Assembly: GCA_023432465.1 (NCBI GenBank)
Contig: JAEYUO010000125.1
Span: 1 to 21,972 of the forward strand
Origin: Planctomycetota bacterium
Lineage (GTDB): Bacteria; Planctomycetota; Phycisphaerae; Phycisphaerales; UBA1924
Direction of reading: 5' to 3'
DNA: 21,972 nucleotides
Below the pieces are notes generated by a model that searched no databases, was not told the origin of the DNA, and saw only the letters and a program-made list of their open reading frames with translations. A program made the translations under genes and the position numbers. Below, piece after piece: positions 6,957 to 18,204 of the stretch (position 1 is its first letter; each line of letters opens with the position of its first letter).

Positions 6957-7790
6957 CTACGAAACCCGGACCCGTCTGCGGACGTGCTCCTCGAGCGCCT
7001 CCACAACCTGATCAAACCCCAGGTTCGATGTATCCACCCGGATGGCATCCTCGGGGCAGATGAGCGGGCCATCGCGCCGGGTCGAATCCGAAAGGTCGCG
7101 GGCGACTATCTCCTTCAGGAGCGTCGCCAGTTCGGCATCCTCCCCGCGGATCGCCCCGGAGGCGATGAGCTGCTCGAACCGCCGCCTCGCTCGCACTTCA
7201 GCGGACGCGTCGAGGTAGAACTTCACATCGGCATCCGGAAAAACGATGGAGCCCTGGTCGCGGCCCTCGGTCACCAGCCGCGGATGAGCCGTCCCGATCG
7301 CCCGCTGCTTGCGGACCAGATCCCGTCTCAGTGCAGGGATCGCCGAAACAGGGGAGACCAAGCGCGTCACATCCGCTTCACGGATCCTTCCCATCATGGA
7401 CCGGCCGCCGCAGATCAGTTCCGGGGGGTCCTGGGTCCAGTCGAACCGCATGTCCTGGCTGGCGACGGTGGCCACGAGCTCATCGGGGGATGCGAGCGAG
7501 ATTCCCGCATCAATCGCAACGGCCGCGGCGGCACGGTACATCGCGCCGGTGTCCAGAAACTCGATACCAAGGCGCTTGGAAAGGGCCCGGGCGACGGAGG
7601 ACTTGCCGGTTCCGGCGGGGCCGTCGATGGTGATGATGAGGCGGGTCTGGCCCGTCGGGGTCGGCGTGGGCGTGGTCGTGGGACGCTTGGGCATGTCCTC
7701 AACCTTGGCGGCGAACTCCACGCATACCGGCGCGGCGGGCAGAGCAGAGGCGGAGCCGACTCCGCGAAGGGTGGCAGGGTTGGCGGTCAT
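6957..7790 (-). CDS. cmk: Cytidylate kinase
   Basis: Phosphorylates CMP and dCMP using ATP. The protein is 277 aa from the ATG at 7790, longer than the usual roughly 225. Walker A GPAGTGKSS is at 57-65 in this numbering, preceded by RLIITID. DTGAMYR and the conserved GRDQGSIVFPDA box follow, then an arginine-rich lid (VRARRR). The first 50 residues are outside the family: a non-conserved stretch and a Thr-Pro repeat. The ATG at 7790 overlaps the stop of the upstream gene as ATGA, which favours coupled translation. A second ATG at 7694 would give 245 aa, nearer the family length, with a weaker ribosome site. The extension is therefore uncertain, but the enzyme identity is not. Confidence 0.95.
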   Translation of the reverse strand: MTANPATLRGVGSASALPAAPVCVEFAAKVEDMPKRPTTTPTPTPTGQTRLIITIDGPAGTGKSSVARALSKRLGIEFLDTGAMYRAAAAVAIDAGISLASPDELVATVASQDMRFDWTQDPPELICGGRSMMGRIREADVTRLVSPVSAIPALRRDLVRKQRAIGTAHPRLVTEGRDQGSIVFPDADVKFYLDASAEVRARRRFEQLIASGAIRGEDAELATLLKEIVARDLSDSTRRDGPLICPEDAIRVDTSNLGFDQVVEALEEHVRRRVRVS

Positions 7791-8620
7791 GGCTGGTCTG
7801 TCACCTCCACACCGACGACGGACTCTAGGACCGCCCGGGTGTTGCGGATGCCCTCTTCCGGGTCGCCATCGCCCCGATAGTCGATGGCCAGGGTGCCGGT
7901 GTACCCCACCGCGATGACCGCCTTGGTGAACTCCACCAGGTCGTATCCCTGATGTTCCGGGCCGCTCTTGCCTTTCTTGAAGCCGATCGACGAGGCCGTC
8001 ACCGCGGATGCGTACGGCGTCAGGCGGCGGAGGTAGGCCAACGGGTCATCGCTGGCGGCGGCGGTCTGGTAGTCCGGGTAGGTCCCGATCCGGAATCCAC
8101 CGACCCGCTTGATCAGGTCCGTCAGCCGGTCCGGCTCAAGCGTCGGGCCTTTCCCCGAGCCGATCAGCAGATTCACTTCCCGCTTCTCAGCGACGGTCAT
8201 CACTTTTCGGAGACGCTCGGCGGCGAGGTCGGCCGCATCATCCTCGGCATCGCCGGTTTCCGCCGCGATGAACAGGGCAGCGGAGTTGCAGCCAAGCCGA
8301 TGGGCCGCCTGCACCACGCGGCTCATCCGCTCGATGGCGTCGTCGCCCTTGGCATCATTCCCTGAGAAGAACGGCAGGGGCTCCGGCCGGACCAATACCA
8401 GGCACGGACAGGAGGCTTTGTCCGCCGCATCCCGGAGCGCGTCAAGCTGGGGGAGATCCGCCCCGGCCAGCAAGTCCGTCGAGATGTTGAGCCCGTGCAG
8501 GCCAAGGGTTTCACGGACATGCCGGGGCAGGTCGCGCAGCAGCATGGACCCAGCAGAGGGCCTGCCCGGCTTGAGCCAGAGCTTGGAGCGGAGGGAGCTG
8601 GCGGCCAGCGTCAGCAGCAT
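7787..8620 (-). CDS. TIM-barrel protein of the sugar-phosphate isomerase/epimerase (xylose isomerase-like) superfamily
   Basis: Protein of 277 aa starting at the ATG at 8620; an in-frame TTG at 8638 is less likely. The order of strands and the C-terminal YTGTLAIDYRGDGDPEEGI resemble the AP-endonuclease-2/xylose-isomerase-like fold, where this segment is usually YxGxLxIEYEG. Several usual metal ligands are not where expected: the normal E in LxIEN is replaced in VNLLIGSGKG, and the normal HxKD region reads AVTASSIGFK. Either the metal site has been lost or the family differs. No specific reaction can be assigned. It is first in the operon with cmk and plsC and overlaps cmk by 4 bp. Confidence 0.7.
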   Translation of the reverse strand: MLLTLAASSLRSKLWLKPGRPSAGSMLLRDLPRHVRETLGLHGLNISTDLLAGADLPQLDALRDAADKASCPCLVLVRPEPLPFFSGNDAKGDDAIERMSRVVQAAHRLGCNSAALFIAAETGDAEDDAADLAAERLRKVMTVAEKREVNLLIGSGKGPTLEPDRLTDLIKRVGGFRIGTYPDYQTAAASDDPLAYLRRLTPYASAVTASSIGFKKGKSGPEHQGYDLVEFTKAVIAVGYTGTLAIDYRGDGDPEEGIRNTRAVLESVVGVEVTDQP

Positions 8621-8771
8621 GCGCGGACTGTAGCACAAACTCGGACTGGTGAGAGGCCGGGGGAGCGATGGAGCCAGACTGTGTGGATGACTGCTGCCCG
8701 TCCGTTGAATACCGGTGAAGCCGAACTCTTTCTCATCGGCAGGTGGGGTACCCGGACGATGAACTTTCTGC

Positions 8772-8777
8772 TATGCT
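8772..8777 (+). promoter_or_regulatory. Possible -10 element upstream of smc
   Basis: TATGCT in a spacer of about 240 bp between divergent genes. It agrees with TATAAT at 4 of 6 positions, but I see no -35 hexamer 16-18 bp upstream. A transcript from here would carry a leader of about 80 nt. Confidence 0.2.
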
Positions 8778-8861
8778 GTCCGCTCGTTTCCGGCGCGGAG
8801 TCGCCGAGGATTGTGGTCCGGGGAGGATGGGGGTGGGGGGCGACACGGAGGTTGCCGCGCG

Positions 8862-11800
8862 ATGCGTCTGGCCAAGCTGACACTTCACGGGTTCAAGTCC
8901 TTTGCCGACCGCACCGAGTTCACCTTCGATGAGCCGATCACGGCGATCGTCGGGCCGAACGGGTGCGGCAAGTCCAACGTCGTCGATGCCGTAAAGTGGG
9001 TTCTGGGCGAACGCTCGAGCAAGTCGCTCCGCGGCAAGGAAATGACGGACGTGATCTTCGCCGGCTCGGCCGCGCGCAAGCCGCTGGGCATGGCGGCGGT
9101 CACGCTGTCGTTTGAGAATCCGGTGATTCAACGGGCGATGCTGGCATCGGAAGCGGCGATCAGCGATGCCCCGGTCGCCGGGGAAGACCCTGGGACCGAG
9201 CCCACTGCGTCTGCGGTGGCGACCGCCACGACAGAAGAGGCGGCGGACTCGGTGCTGGACCGCGGTGCCGGTCGCAACCGCGCGTTGCCGATCGATGCCG
9301 ATGTCGTCGATGTCGAACGGCGTCTGTATCGCGATGGCACGAGCCAGTACCTGATCAACGGCAAGCGGTGCCGCCTCAAGGACATTGTCGACCTGTTCCT
9401 TGATACGGGCATCGGCGCGGATGCGTACTCGATCATCGAGCAGGGCAAGGTCGATGCGATGCTGCTGGCCTCGCCGCAGGAGCGGCGGACGATCTTCGAG
9501 GAAGCGGCGGGTGTCGCCAAGTACAAGGCTCGGCGTATCGAGGCCGAGCGCAAGCTTGAGCGTGCCGAACAGAACCTGACGCTGACGCGCGAGCAGCTCG
9601 CCACCACCGAGCGTCGCCTCAAGGTTGTGAAGGGGCAGGCCGCCAAGGCGCGCACCTTCAAGGCCCTCGATTCGGAGTTCAAGGCCCTCCGCGGCGTGGT
9701 CGCGCTCGATCAGTACGATGCCCTCCAGCAGCGGCTCTCCGGCCTGACCAGTCAGTTGTCGGATCTGGATGAGAAGCGGCGGAACGCGCAGGAGATGCTC
9801 TCGGACCTTGAGCAGAACAAGCAGGAAGCGGAGATCCGCAAGAGCGAGCTTGCCGGCGTGCAGCGGCGGGCCGAGTCTGCTCTTCAGGCTTCGCAGCACG
9901 GCCAGGCGCAGGCCGCGCAGCGCCGCGAGATGACGATCAAGTCGATCGAAGAGGCTCGCCGCCAGTCCGAATCGGATTCGCAGCAGATGGCCGCGGTCGA
10001 GCAGTGGATCGAGGAGGTCCGCAGGTCCGTCCAGGAGCAGGATGCGGCGGTGGCGCGGCTGGGCGAGGACCTCGCCAAGGCCGAGTCCTCGTTGGGTGAA
10101 CTCGCCCAGCAGCGTGCGGCGGCCCAGAATACGCTCGCCGAGACGCGCGCCCAGCACGCCCAGAAGCGCACGAGCGCGGCGAACATCGATCGGGAACGCA
10201 GCGCGCTGCTCGCGGCGGTCGAGAGTGACCGCCGACGCGCTGCGCAGATGCGAGACCAGCTCTCGGGCCTTGCCGGAAAGGCCGCGAGCAACAAGACCGA
10301 GCGTGAGGCTCTGACCGAGCGCGAGCAGCTTGCCGTCGCCGCGGCGGACCATGCACGCGCGTCGATCACCACGACAAGGACCTCGCTCGAAGAAGCCGCC
10401 TCCGCGCGTCAGCGGCTGACCGCGGACCGTCAGGGCCTGGCCAAATCCGCGGATGAGCTTCAGCAGGAACTTGTCCGGCTGGACAGCCGTCGCGCCACGC
10501 TCCAGGAGATGCACGACCGGCACGCGGGCATGGGCGAGGCGGTGCGGTTCGTGCTCGATGCCCGGCGCGAGGGTCGCGGGTTTGCCGGCGTTGCATCGGT
10601 TCTGGCGGACCTTGTGCAGACCGACAAGCAGCACGCCGCCTGCGTGGAAGCCGCGCTGGGCGCGAGTCTTCAGGCGCTGGTCGTGCCCACCTTGCTGGAT
10701 GTTCCAAGCGAGGAGGAGCTGAACACGCTCCCCGGACGCGTCTCGTTTGTGCCCATGCAGACCGTTGGCCAGGCGATGAGCGACCCCGCCCCTGCGCCAA
10801 CTGAGGAGCAGGCCGCGGCCCAGGTCGTGGGTGTCATCGGCGGCGCGTACGGCTTTGTTTCGCGGCTGCGCGACATGGTGCGCCCCGCGGTCGATGCGCC
10901 CGCGGGCGCGGCGGACCTGCTGGATCGCCTGCTCGGTCGCACGTTCCTGGTGCGTGACCTTGACTCGGCCATGCTGCTCAAGGCTTCGGCCGAGGGCGCG
11001 GATGCGAGGTTCGTTACCAACGACGGTCGAGTGATGGAGGCCGACGGTCGCATCCTCGCAGGGCCGATGACGGCGGATGCGGCGGCCGGTGGCGGCGGGG
11101 GTGTGCTGCAGCGTGCCACCGAGTTGTCGGAACTTAACGATCGCGTGGCCGAAGCGAGGACCCGGCTTGATGCCGAGCGTGCCGCCCTGGCCGGGGTGGA
11201 TGAAAAGGCGGCGGCTGCATCGCAGCGCGAGGGCGACCTCCGTACGCAGCTTGCAAAGCTGGAGCGAGAGCTCGTCGGACTCGATGCGCAGACCGAGCGG
11301 ATCGGCGCCGATCTGGCCCGGCTCGCCCGCGAGCAAGGCTCGCTCTCGCAGGAGATCGGCGACCTGACCGCGCGGTGCAACAAGCTCGACAGCGAGCAGT
11401 CGCACTCGGCCGAGAAAGCCGAAAGCCTGCGGCGGCTGTACGAGGAGCAATCCGCCGCCGCCGCGGAGCTTGAAGCGGCGATCGAAGCGGCGCAGAAGGA
11501 GGCCGATGCGGCTTCCGAGCGGCTGACCGCGGCAAAGGTTGAAGCGGGCCGCGCGGCGGAGGCGCTCTCCGCGGCCAAGCGTGAAAAGGCCCGGCTCGAC
11601 GACGCGATGGACGAAGCAGAGCGACGGGCCCGCCACCTCCGAACACAGATCGAGCAGCGGAACCAGTCGCTCGCGCAGCACGAGCATGCGTTGGCCGAGT
11701 GCGAAGAGGCCATCGCTCGGACCGCCCGCGAAGCAGCCGAGGCGACCGAGCAGCTTCGCGGCGTCGGCGGCCAGCTTGTTCAAGCGGTGAAGCTGACACA

Positions 11801-12968
11801 GGAACTGGGCGAGAAGGTCGCGGCCTCGCGGCAGCATGCGCAGACCGTTGAACGCGACTACAACAGCCTCGAGATTTCCCGCCGCGAGGTTGAGGTCAAG
11901 CGGGAGAACCTTGAGGAACGCTGCTCGCAGGACCTTGGTTTCGACATCGCTTCCGAGCACGCCGAGTACGAGGCGATGCTCAACGAGGAGATGACGGCGA
12001 CGGTGCTTGCAGAGGACGGCAGCGAGGTCCGGGCACGTGTGGTGATCACGCGGGTGGACCCGGATGCCGCCGCGGCGACGATCGACGAACTGAAGAAGCA
12101 GATCAAGGAACTGGGCAACGTCAACCTCGACGCGATCGAGGAGGAGACGCTGCTCGCGGCCCGGAACGACGACCTGATCAAGCAGGTCGGGGACCTGGAC
12201 TCCGCCCGCATCGCGCTCACGGAGTTGATCCAGAAGCTCAACGTCGCCAGCGAGCAGCGCTTCAAGGAGACGTTCGAGACGATCCAGGGGCACTTCTCAT
12301 CGCCCGATGGCATGTTCCGCCAGCTCTTCGGAGGCGGAAAGGCCGAGGTGCGGCTGATGCCTCTCATCAAGGAAGGCCCCAACGGGGAGAAGATTCAGAC
12401 CGATGAGATCGACTGGCTGGAGAGCGGAGTGGAGGTCATCGCCAAGCCGCCGGGCAAGGAGCCGCGGTCGATCAACCAGCTCTCCGGCGGCGAAAAGACG
12501 ATGACGGCGGTCGCGCTGCTGCTGTCGATCTTCAAGAGCAAGCCGAGCTGCTTCTGCGTGCTGGACGAAGTCGATGCCGCGCTCGATGAGGCGAACGTCG
12601 AACGCTTCTGCCGCGTGATTCACCGGTTCCTGGATCACTCGCACTTCATCGTGATTACCCACCACAAGCGGACAATGTCCGCCGCGGACAGGCTCTACGG
12701 CGTGACCATGCAGGAGCGCGGCGTCTCCAAGCGTGTGACGGTCAAGCTTGATCAGGTCGGCGAGAAGGGTGAGATCCCGCACGAGAAGCTCGATGAGGGC
12801 GCGCAGGACCTGAACCTGGCACAGGCCGGTCCATCGCACGAGGAGTTCCACGCGCACGATGTGGCCGATGCCGAGGCCGCCGGGGCGGCGCGCAAGCCGC
12901 AGCCCAGCGGGATCCTGCGCAAGGCGCTGGCGGGGATGCGCGAGCAGAGCGAGCCGGTCAAGGTGTGA
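8862..12968 (+). CDS. smc: Chromosome segregation protein SMC
   Basis: Structural-maintenance-of-chromosomes ATPase of 1368 aa that organises and separates the chromosome, normally with ScpA and ScpB (not in this window). Walker A GPNGCGKS is at 31-38, the ABC signature LSGGEK starts at 1207, and Walker B CVLDEVD has D1235 and E1236. Long charged coiled coils flank a hinge domain at about 550-735 (from GFAGVASVLADLV to VMEADGRILAGP). IIEQGKVDAMLLASPQERR is the conserved segment before the first coil. An insertion of about 50 Ala/Thr/Glu-rich residues (about 88-140) splits the N-terminal head before the LPID strand. The start at 8862 is chosen because RLAKLTLHGFKSF is the family N-terminus and GGAGG lies 10 nt upstream; an upstream start at 8811 is unlikely. 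Confidence 0.97.
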   Translation: MRLAKLTLHGFKSFADRTEFTFDEPITAIVGPNGCGKSNVVDAVKWVLGERSSKSLRGKEMTDVIFAGSAARKPLGMAAVTLSFENPVIQRAMLASEAAISDAPVAGEDPGTEPTASAVATATTEEAADSVLDRGAGRNRALPIDADVVDVERRLYRDGTSQYLINGKRCRLKDIVDLFLDTGIGADAYSIIEQGKVDAMLLASPQERRTIFEEAAGVAKYKARRIEAERKLERAEQNLTLTREQLATTERRLKVVKGQAAKARTFKALDSEFKALRGVVALDQYDALQQRLSGLTSQLSDLDEKRRNAQEMLSDLEQNKQEAEIRKSELAGVQRRAESALQASQHGQAQAAQRREMTIKSIEEARRQSESDSQQMAAVEQWIEEVRRSVQEQDAAVARLGEDLAKAESSLGELAQQRAAAQNTLAETRAQHAQKRTSAANIDRERSALLAAVESDRRRAAQMRDQLSGLAGKAASNKTEREALTEREQLAVAAADHARASITTTRTSLEEAASARQRLTADRQGLAKSADELQQELVRLDSRRATLQEMHDRHAGMGEAVRFVLDARREGRGFAGVASVLADLVQTDKQHAACVEAALGASLQALVVPTLLDVPSEEELNTLPGRVSFVPMQTVGQAMSDPAPAPTEEQAAAQVVGVIGGAYGFVSRLRDMVRPAVDAPAGAADLLDRLLGRTFLVRDLDSAMLLKASAEGADARFVTNDGRVMEADGRILAGPMTADAAAGGGGGVLQRATELSELNDRVAEARTRLDAERAALAGVDEKAAAASQREGDLRTQLAKLERELVGLDAQTERIGADLARLAREQGSLSQEIGDLTARCNKLDSEQSHSAEKAESLRRLYEEQSAAAAELEAAIEAAQKEADAASERLTAAKVEAGRAAEALSAAKREKARLDDAMDEAERRARHLRTQIEQRNQSLAQHEHALAECEEAIARTAREAAEATEQLRGVGGQLVQAVKLTQELGEKVAASRQHAQTVERDYNSLEISRREVEVKRENLEERCSQDLGFDIASEHAEYEAMLNEEMTATVLAEDGSEVRARVVITRVDPDAAAATIDELKKQIKELGNVNLDAIEEETLLAARNDDLIKQVGDLDSARIALTELIQKLNVASEQRFKETFETIQGHFSSPDGMFRQLFGGGKAEVRLMPLIKEGPNGEKIQTDEIDWLESGVEVIAKPPGKEPRSINQLSGGEKTMTAVALLLSIFKSKPSCFCVLDEVDAALDEANVERFCRVIHRFLDHSHFIVITHHKRTMSAADRLYGVTMQERGVSKRVTVKLDQVGEKGEIPHEKLDEGAQDLNLAQAGPSHEEFHAHDVADAEAAGAARKPQPSGILRKALAGMREQSEPVKV

Positions 12969-12969
12969 G

Positions 12970-12984
12970 GCTGGCGGAGCCGGC
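12970..12984. terminator. Possible bidirectional terminator hairpin between convergent genes
   Basis: GCTGGC and GCCGGC pair over 6 bp with one G.U around a GGA loop, in the 26-bp gap between the stops of smc and the convergent serine hydrolase. There is no T-tract, so it is weak as an intrinsic terminator. Confidence 0.3.
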
Positions 12985-12994
12985 GCTGAGTCGC

Positions 12995-14212
12995 TTACGG
13001 TTTCCGCACGCTGAGTTGATCCTGGATCAGCGCCCACGCCGCCTCATCGCACGCCTTGGCCCCGCCCTTGCCGTCATTGCACATGACCAGCACGGCAAAG
13101 TCACGCTCCGGGGCGATACACGTGACGCAGAACCACATGGTGTTGCTCCCGCCGTGGGTCAGCACATATCCCTTTGCGTCCTTCCCCTCGCCCTTTGCCC
13201 ATGGACGCGCCGGCCGCGCCCAGCCGAAGGCATACTCGCTCAGTCCATCGGGCGGCGTGTGGAGCGTCTCAAAAGTCTCGGGTGTGAGCATCGAGCACGC
13301 TCGATTCGGGTTGCTCGCATCGCCGCGCAAGTGCATCGAGACGAACCTCGCCCAGTCTGCGAGCGTGCAGTGCAGCCGCCCCGCGGGTGAGATCGCGGGC
13401 GGATTGTCCGCGCCACCGGCGTTGGGCTCGATGGGCTTGCCGTTGTCGCGATGTCCACGGGGTTGATCGTCTTTTTCTGGGGTTCCGGGCGGACCCCAGC
13501 CGCACGAGTTCATCGTCAGCGGGCCGAACAGGTGCCGCTGCATCAGGTCTTCGTAATCAACCCCCGTGACGGTCTCTGCCATGTGCCCGGCGAGCGCAAA
13601 GCCCGCGTTCGAATAGAGGTCCTTGGTTCCCGGCGGATACGCGGGCTCGCGTGTGACGATGCCTTCCAGGAGCATGCGACGGGCCTCTCGCGGCGTGCCG
13701 GTCGCATTCCACAGCTTGCCCCAGAGTCCACCAGCGCTCAGGTCCGATGGCACACCGCCGCGGTTGGTCAGGAGTTGGGAGAGCGTGACCGCCCGGTACT
13801 GTTCGTGCATCCTCGCGGTGAGATCCGGGAAAGCCTCCGCCAGCGTCATCTCCCATCGCAGCGTTCCCTTCTCCACGAGTATCGCACACAGCGTGGCGGT
13901 CATCGCCTTCGTGCACGAGCCGATGTGGAACCGATCGTCGAGCGTCACCGCCTCGGGCTGACCGCGCATGCGAACGCCCGCCGCTCCCGCCGCGACGAGA
14001 CGGTCGCCGACCACAATCCCCGCGACCATCCCCGGCACATCGTGCTTCTCGATGATCGGTGTCAGGATCTCGGAAAGGTCACGGATGCTGTCCCGCGCGT
14101 GCTCCTCGGCATGCGCTTCAATGGCCGCGTGTCTCTCGGGGCGCTCCTGCGCCCAGGCCGGGATGGTCGCCATCCCCAGAATCGCCGCCGCGGCAAGCCT
14201 CGTGTTCCACAT
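12995..14212 (-). CDS. Secreted serine hydrolase of the beta-lactamase/D-alanyl-D-alanine carboxypeptidase family
   Basis: Exported enzyme of 405 aa. A signal peptide is present at the N-terminus with a cleavage site after AWA (residues 19-21). The active-site triad motifs of class C-like serine hydrolases are intact: SxxK as S99-C-T-K102, YxN as Y200-S-N202, and HGG at 353-355 in place of KTG. HxG motifs of this kind occur in esterase and D-aminopeptidase relatives, so esterase, peptidase or penicillin-binding activity are all possible. The ATG at 14212 is preferred to the in-frame GTG at 14221 because AAGGAG lies 8 nt before the ATG and directly abuts the GTG. The gene follows pyrD after 18 bp and is probably cotranscribed with it, although the functions look unrelated. 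Confidence 0.9.
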   Translation of the reverse strand: MWNTRLAAAAILGMATIPAWAQERPERHAAIEAHAEEHARDSIRDLSEILTPIIEKHDVPGMVAGIVVGDRLVAAGAAGVRMRGQPEAVTLDDRFHIGSCTKAMTATLCAILVEKGTLRWEMTLAEAFPDLTARMHEQYRAVTLSQLLTNRGGVPSDLSAGGLWGKLWNATGTPREARRMLLEGIVTREPAYPPGTKDLYSNAGFALAGHMAETVTGVDYEDLMQRHLFGPLTMNSCGWGPPGTPEKDDQPRGHRDNGKPIEPNAGGADNPPAISPAGRLHCTLADWARFVSMHLRGDASNPNRACSMLTPETFETLHTPPDGLSEYAFGWARPARPWAKGEGKDAKGYVLTHGGSNTMWFCVTCIAPERDFAVLVMCNDGKGGAKACDEAAWALIQDQLSVRKP

Positions 14213-14220
14213 GCACGCCA

Positions 14221-14226
14221 CTCCTT
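14221..14226 (-). promoter_or_regulatory. Shine-Dalgarno site for the serine hydrolase
   Basis: AAGGAG on the minus strand, 8 nt before the ATG at 14212. It overlaps the alternative GTG at 14221 and so argues against that start. Confidence 0.65.
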
Positions 14227-14230
14227 TCGC

Positions 14231-15175
14231 TTAATCGAGTCTGAGAGCGCCGACCAGCTCCTGGATGGTTGCGCAGCCCTGTCCGCGGACCCACTTCTCC
14301 AGCCCCCGCACGATCGCGAGCGGGGCACGCGGGTCGGCGAACAGCGCAGCGCCGATCTGCACCGCTGTCGCGCCGGCAAGGATGAACTCCGCGGCGTCCT
14401 CCCAGCGGGTGACCCCGCCCACGCCGATGATCGGCGTGCCTGTGTCCTTGCAGACTTTGCGGTAGATCTCGTGCACCAGCCGCACCGCGACCGGGTGCAG
14501 CGCGGGCCCCGACAGCCCGCCGGTCGTGTTCGCAAGCCGGGGTCTGCGCGTATGCACATCGATCGCCATCGCCGGGATCGTGTTGGAGATCGTGAGTCCG
14601 TCGATGCCGGTATCGATCGCGGCGCGGGCGATGAGCGGGAGTTCGGGAGCAGTGGGGGAGAGCTTGGCAAGGAGCTTGCAGCGCTTCGCCACCGCGCGGA
14701 CCGCGGTGACAACCTCGCGTGTGAGCGCGGGCGAACTGCCAAACTCCGTCCCGGCCTTGACGTTCGGGCAGGAGATGTTGAGCTCGATCGCGGTCACACC
14801 CTTGTCGTGCCACTCGTCCATCACCGCCGCGACCTGGACGTAGTCCTCGACACAGAACCCCGCGACCGAACAGATGACTGCGCACGGGAGCGCGGCCGCG
14901 CGCGGCAGGTAGTGCGACTCGAACGCGTCGATCCCCGGATTCGCAAGGCCGATTGCGTTGAGCATCCCCGCGCGGGCCGGGAGAATCCGCCACGTCGGGT
15001 TGCCCTCTCGCGGCTGAGGCGTGATCGACTTGCTCACCACCCCGCCGATGCGGGAAAGGTCCAGCACATCCGACATCTCATCGAGCGTGCCGCACGTTCC
15101 AGCGGCAAGCAGGACAGGATTCCGGAGGGAGATTCCGGCGAGGTCGGTGGCCAGGATTCCTGCCACGGTGGTCAT
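14231..15175 (-). CDS. pyrD: Dihydroorotate dehydrogenase, class 1B-like catalytic subunit
   Basis: FMN enzyme of 314 aa that oxidises dihydroorotate to orotate in pyrimidine synthesis. The start at 15175 is chosen because TTVAGILATDLAGISLRNP is the family N-terminus; an upstream in-frame start would add an unrelated arginine-rich stretch. The catalytic base is a cysteine (C136 in ELNISCPNVK), typical of cytosolic class 1 enzymes, whereas class 2 enzymes use serine. FMN-binding stretches are visible: NPVLLAAGTCGT near the N-terminus, SNTIPAMAID, GGLSGPALHP, and GVGGVTRWEDAAEFILAGA near the C-terminus. Class 1B enzymes normally work with PyrK, an iron-sulfur/FAD subunit, which is not adjacent here. 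No clear ribosome site is visible. The acnA terminator lies just upstream, so pyrD probably has its own promoter in a 100-bp spacer. Confidence 0.94.
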   Translation of the reverse strand: MTTVAGILATDLAGISLRNPVLLAAGTCGTLDEMSDVLDLSRIGGVVSKSITPQPREGNPTWRILPARAGMLNAIGLANPGIDAFESHYLPRAAALPCAVICSVAGFCVEDYVQVAAVMDEWHDKGVTAIELNISCPNVKAGTEFGSSPALTREVVTAVRAVAKRCKLLAKLSPTAPELPLIARAAIDTGIDGLTISNTIPAMAIDVHTRRPRLANTTGGLSGPALHPVAVRLVHEIYRKVCKDTGTPIIGVGGVTRWEDAAEFILAGATAVQIGAALFADPRAPLAIVRGLEKWVRGQGCATIQELVGALRLD

Positions 15176-15216
15176 CGGATCGAGGGTATCCGATCTGGCA
15201 TCGCCGGGAGGGCGCA

Positions 15217-15248
15217 ACAAAACGCCGAAGGAACGGACCCTCCGGCGT
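15217..15248 (-). terminator. Intrinsic terminator after acnA
   Basis: On the minus strand a 10-bp stem with one G.U pair (arms 15239-15248 and 15222-15231) encloses a 7-nt loop and leads into TTTTGTT. It starts 30 nt after the acnA stop codon. Confidence 0.85.
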
Positions 15249-15277
15249 CGGAAAAGCACCTTGAGATCGCCGACGTG

Positions 15278-18112
<2,835 letters not shown>

Positions 18113-18148
18113 GGTGATGCTCTCCGTGTGCGTGTCTGCATCAACGGT

Positions 18149-18176
18149 AGCATTCGTCGTCCATGAGTCGAATCAA
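18149..18176 (-). promoter_or_regulatory. acnA: Candidate acnA promoter
   Basis: On the minus strand, TTGATT (18176-18171) is followed after 16 bp by AATGCT (18154-18149). The -35 agrees with TTGACA at 4 of 6 positions and the -10 with TATAAT at 3 of 6. The region is visibly richer in A and T than its surroundings. The predicted leader is about 30 nt. Confidence 0.3.
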
Positions 18177-18184
18177 TCAGATTC
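18170..18184. repeat. Short inverted repeat over the acnA -35 region
   Basis: GAATC and GATTC separated by AATCA, overlapping the candidate -35 hexamer. It is possibly an operator. The spacing differs from the ATC-N9-GAT seen at some LysR sites. Confidence 0.3.
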
Positions 18185-18204
18185 CCATGAACAATAAACC
18201 AGGA

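Noticed and set aside
8639..8861. Small genes in the spacer before smc
   Set aside because: The frames there are extensions of neighbouring shadows with no ribosome site or motif. I see only a weak promoter-like hexamer.
8733..12293. Open frame of 1186 codons antisense to smc
   Set aside because: It mirrors a high-GC coiled-coil gene with strong codon bias, has leucine/arginine-rich low-complexity translation, no family motifs and no ribosome site. It is a shadow of smc.
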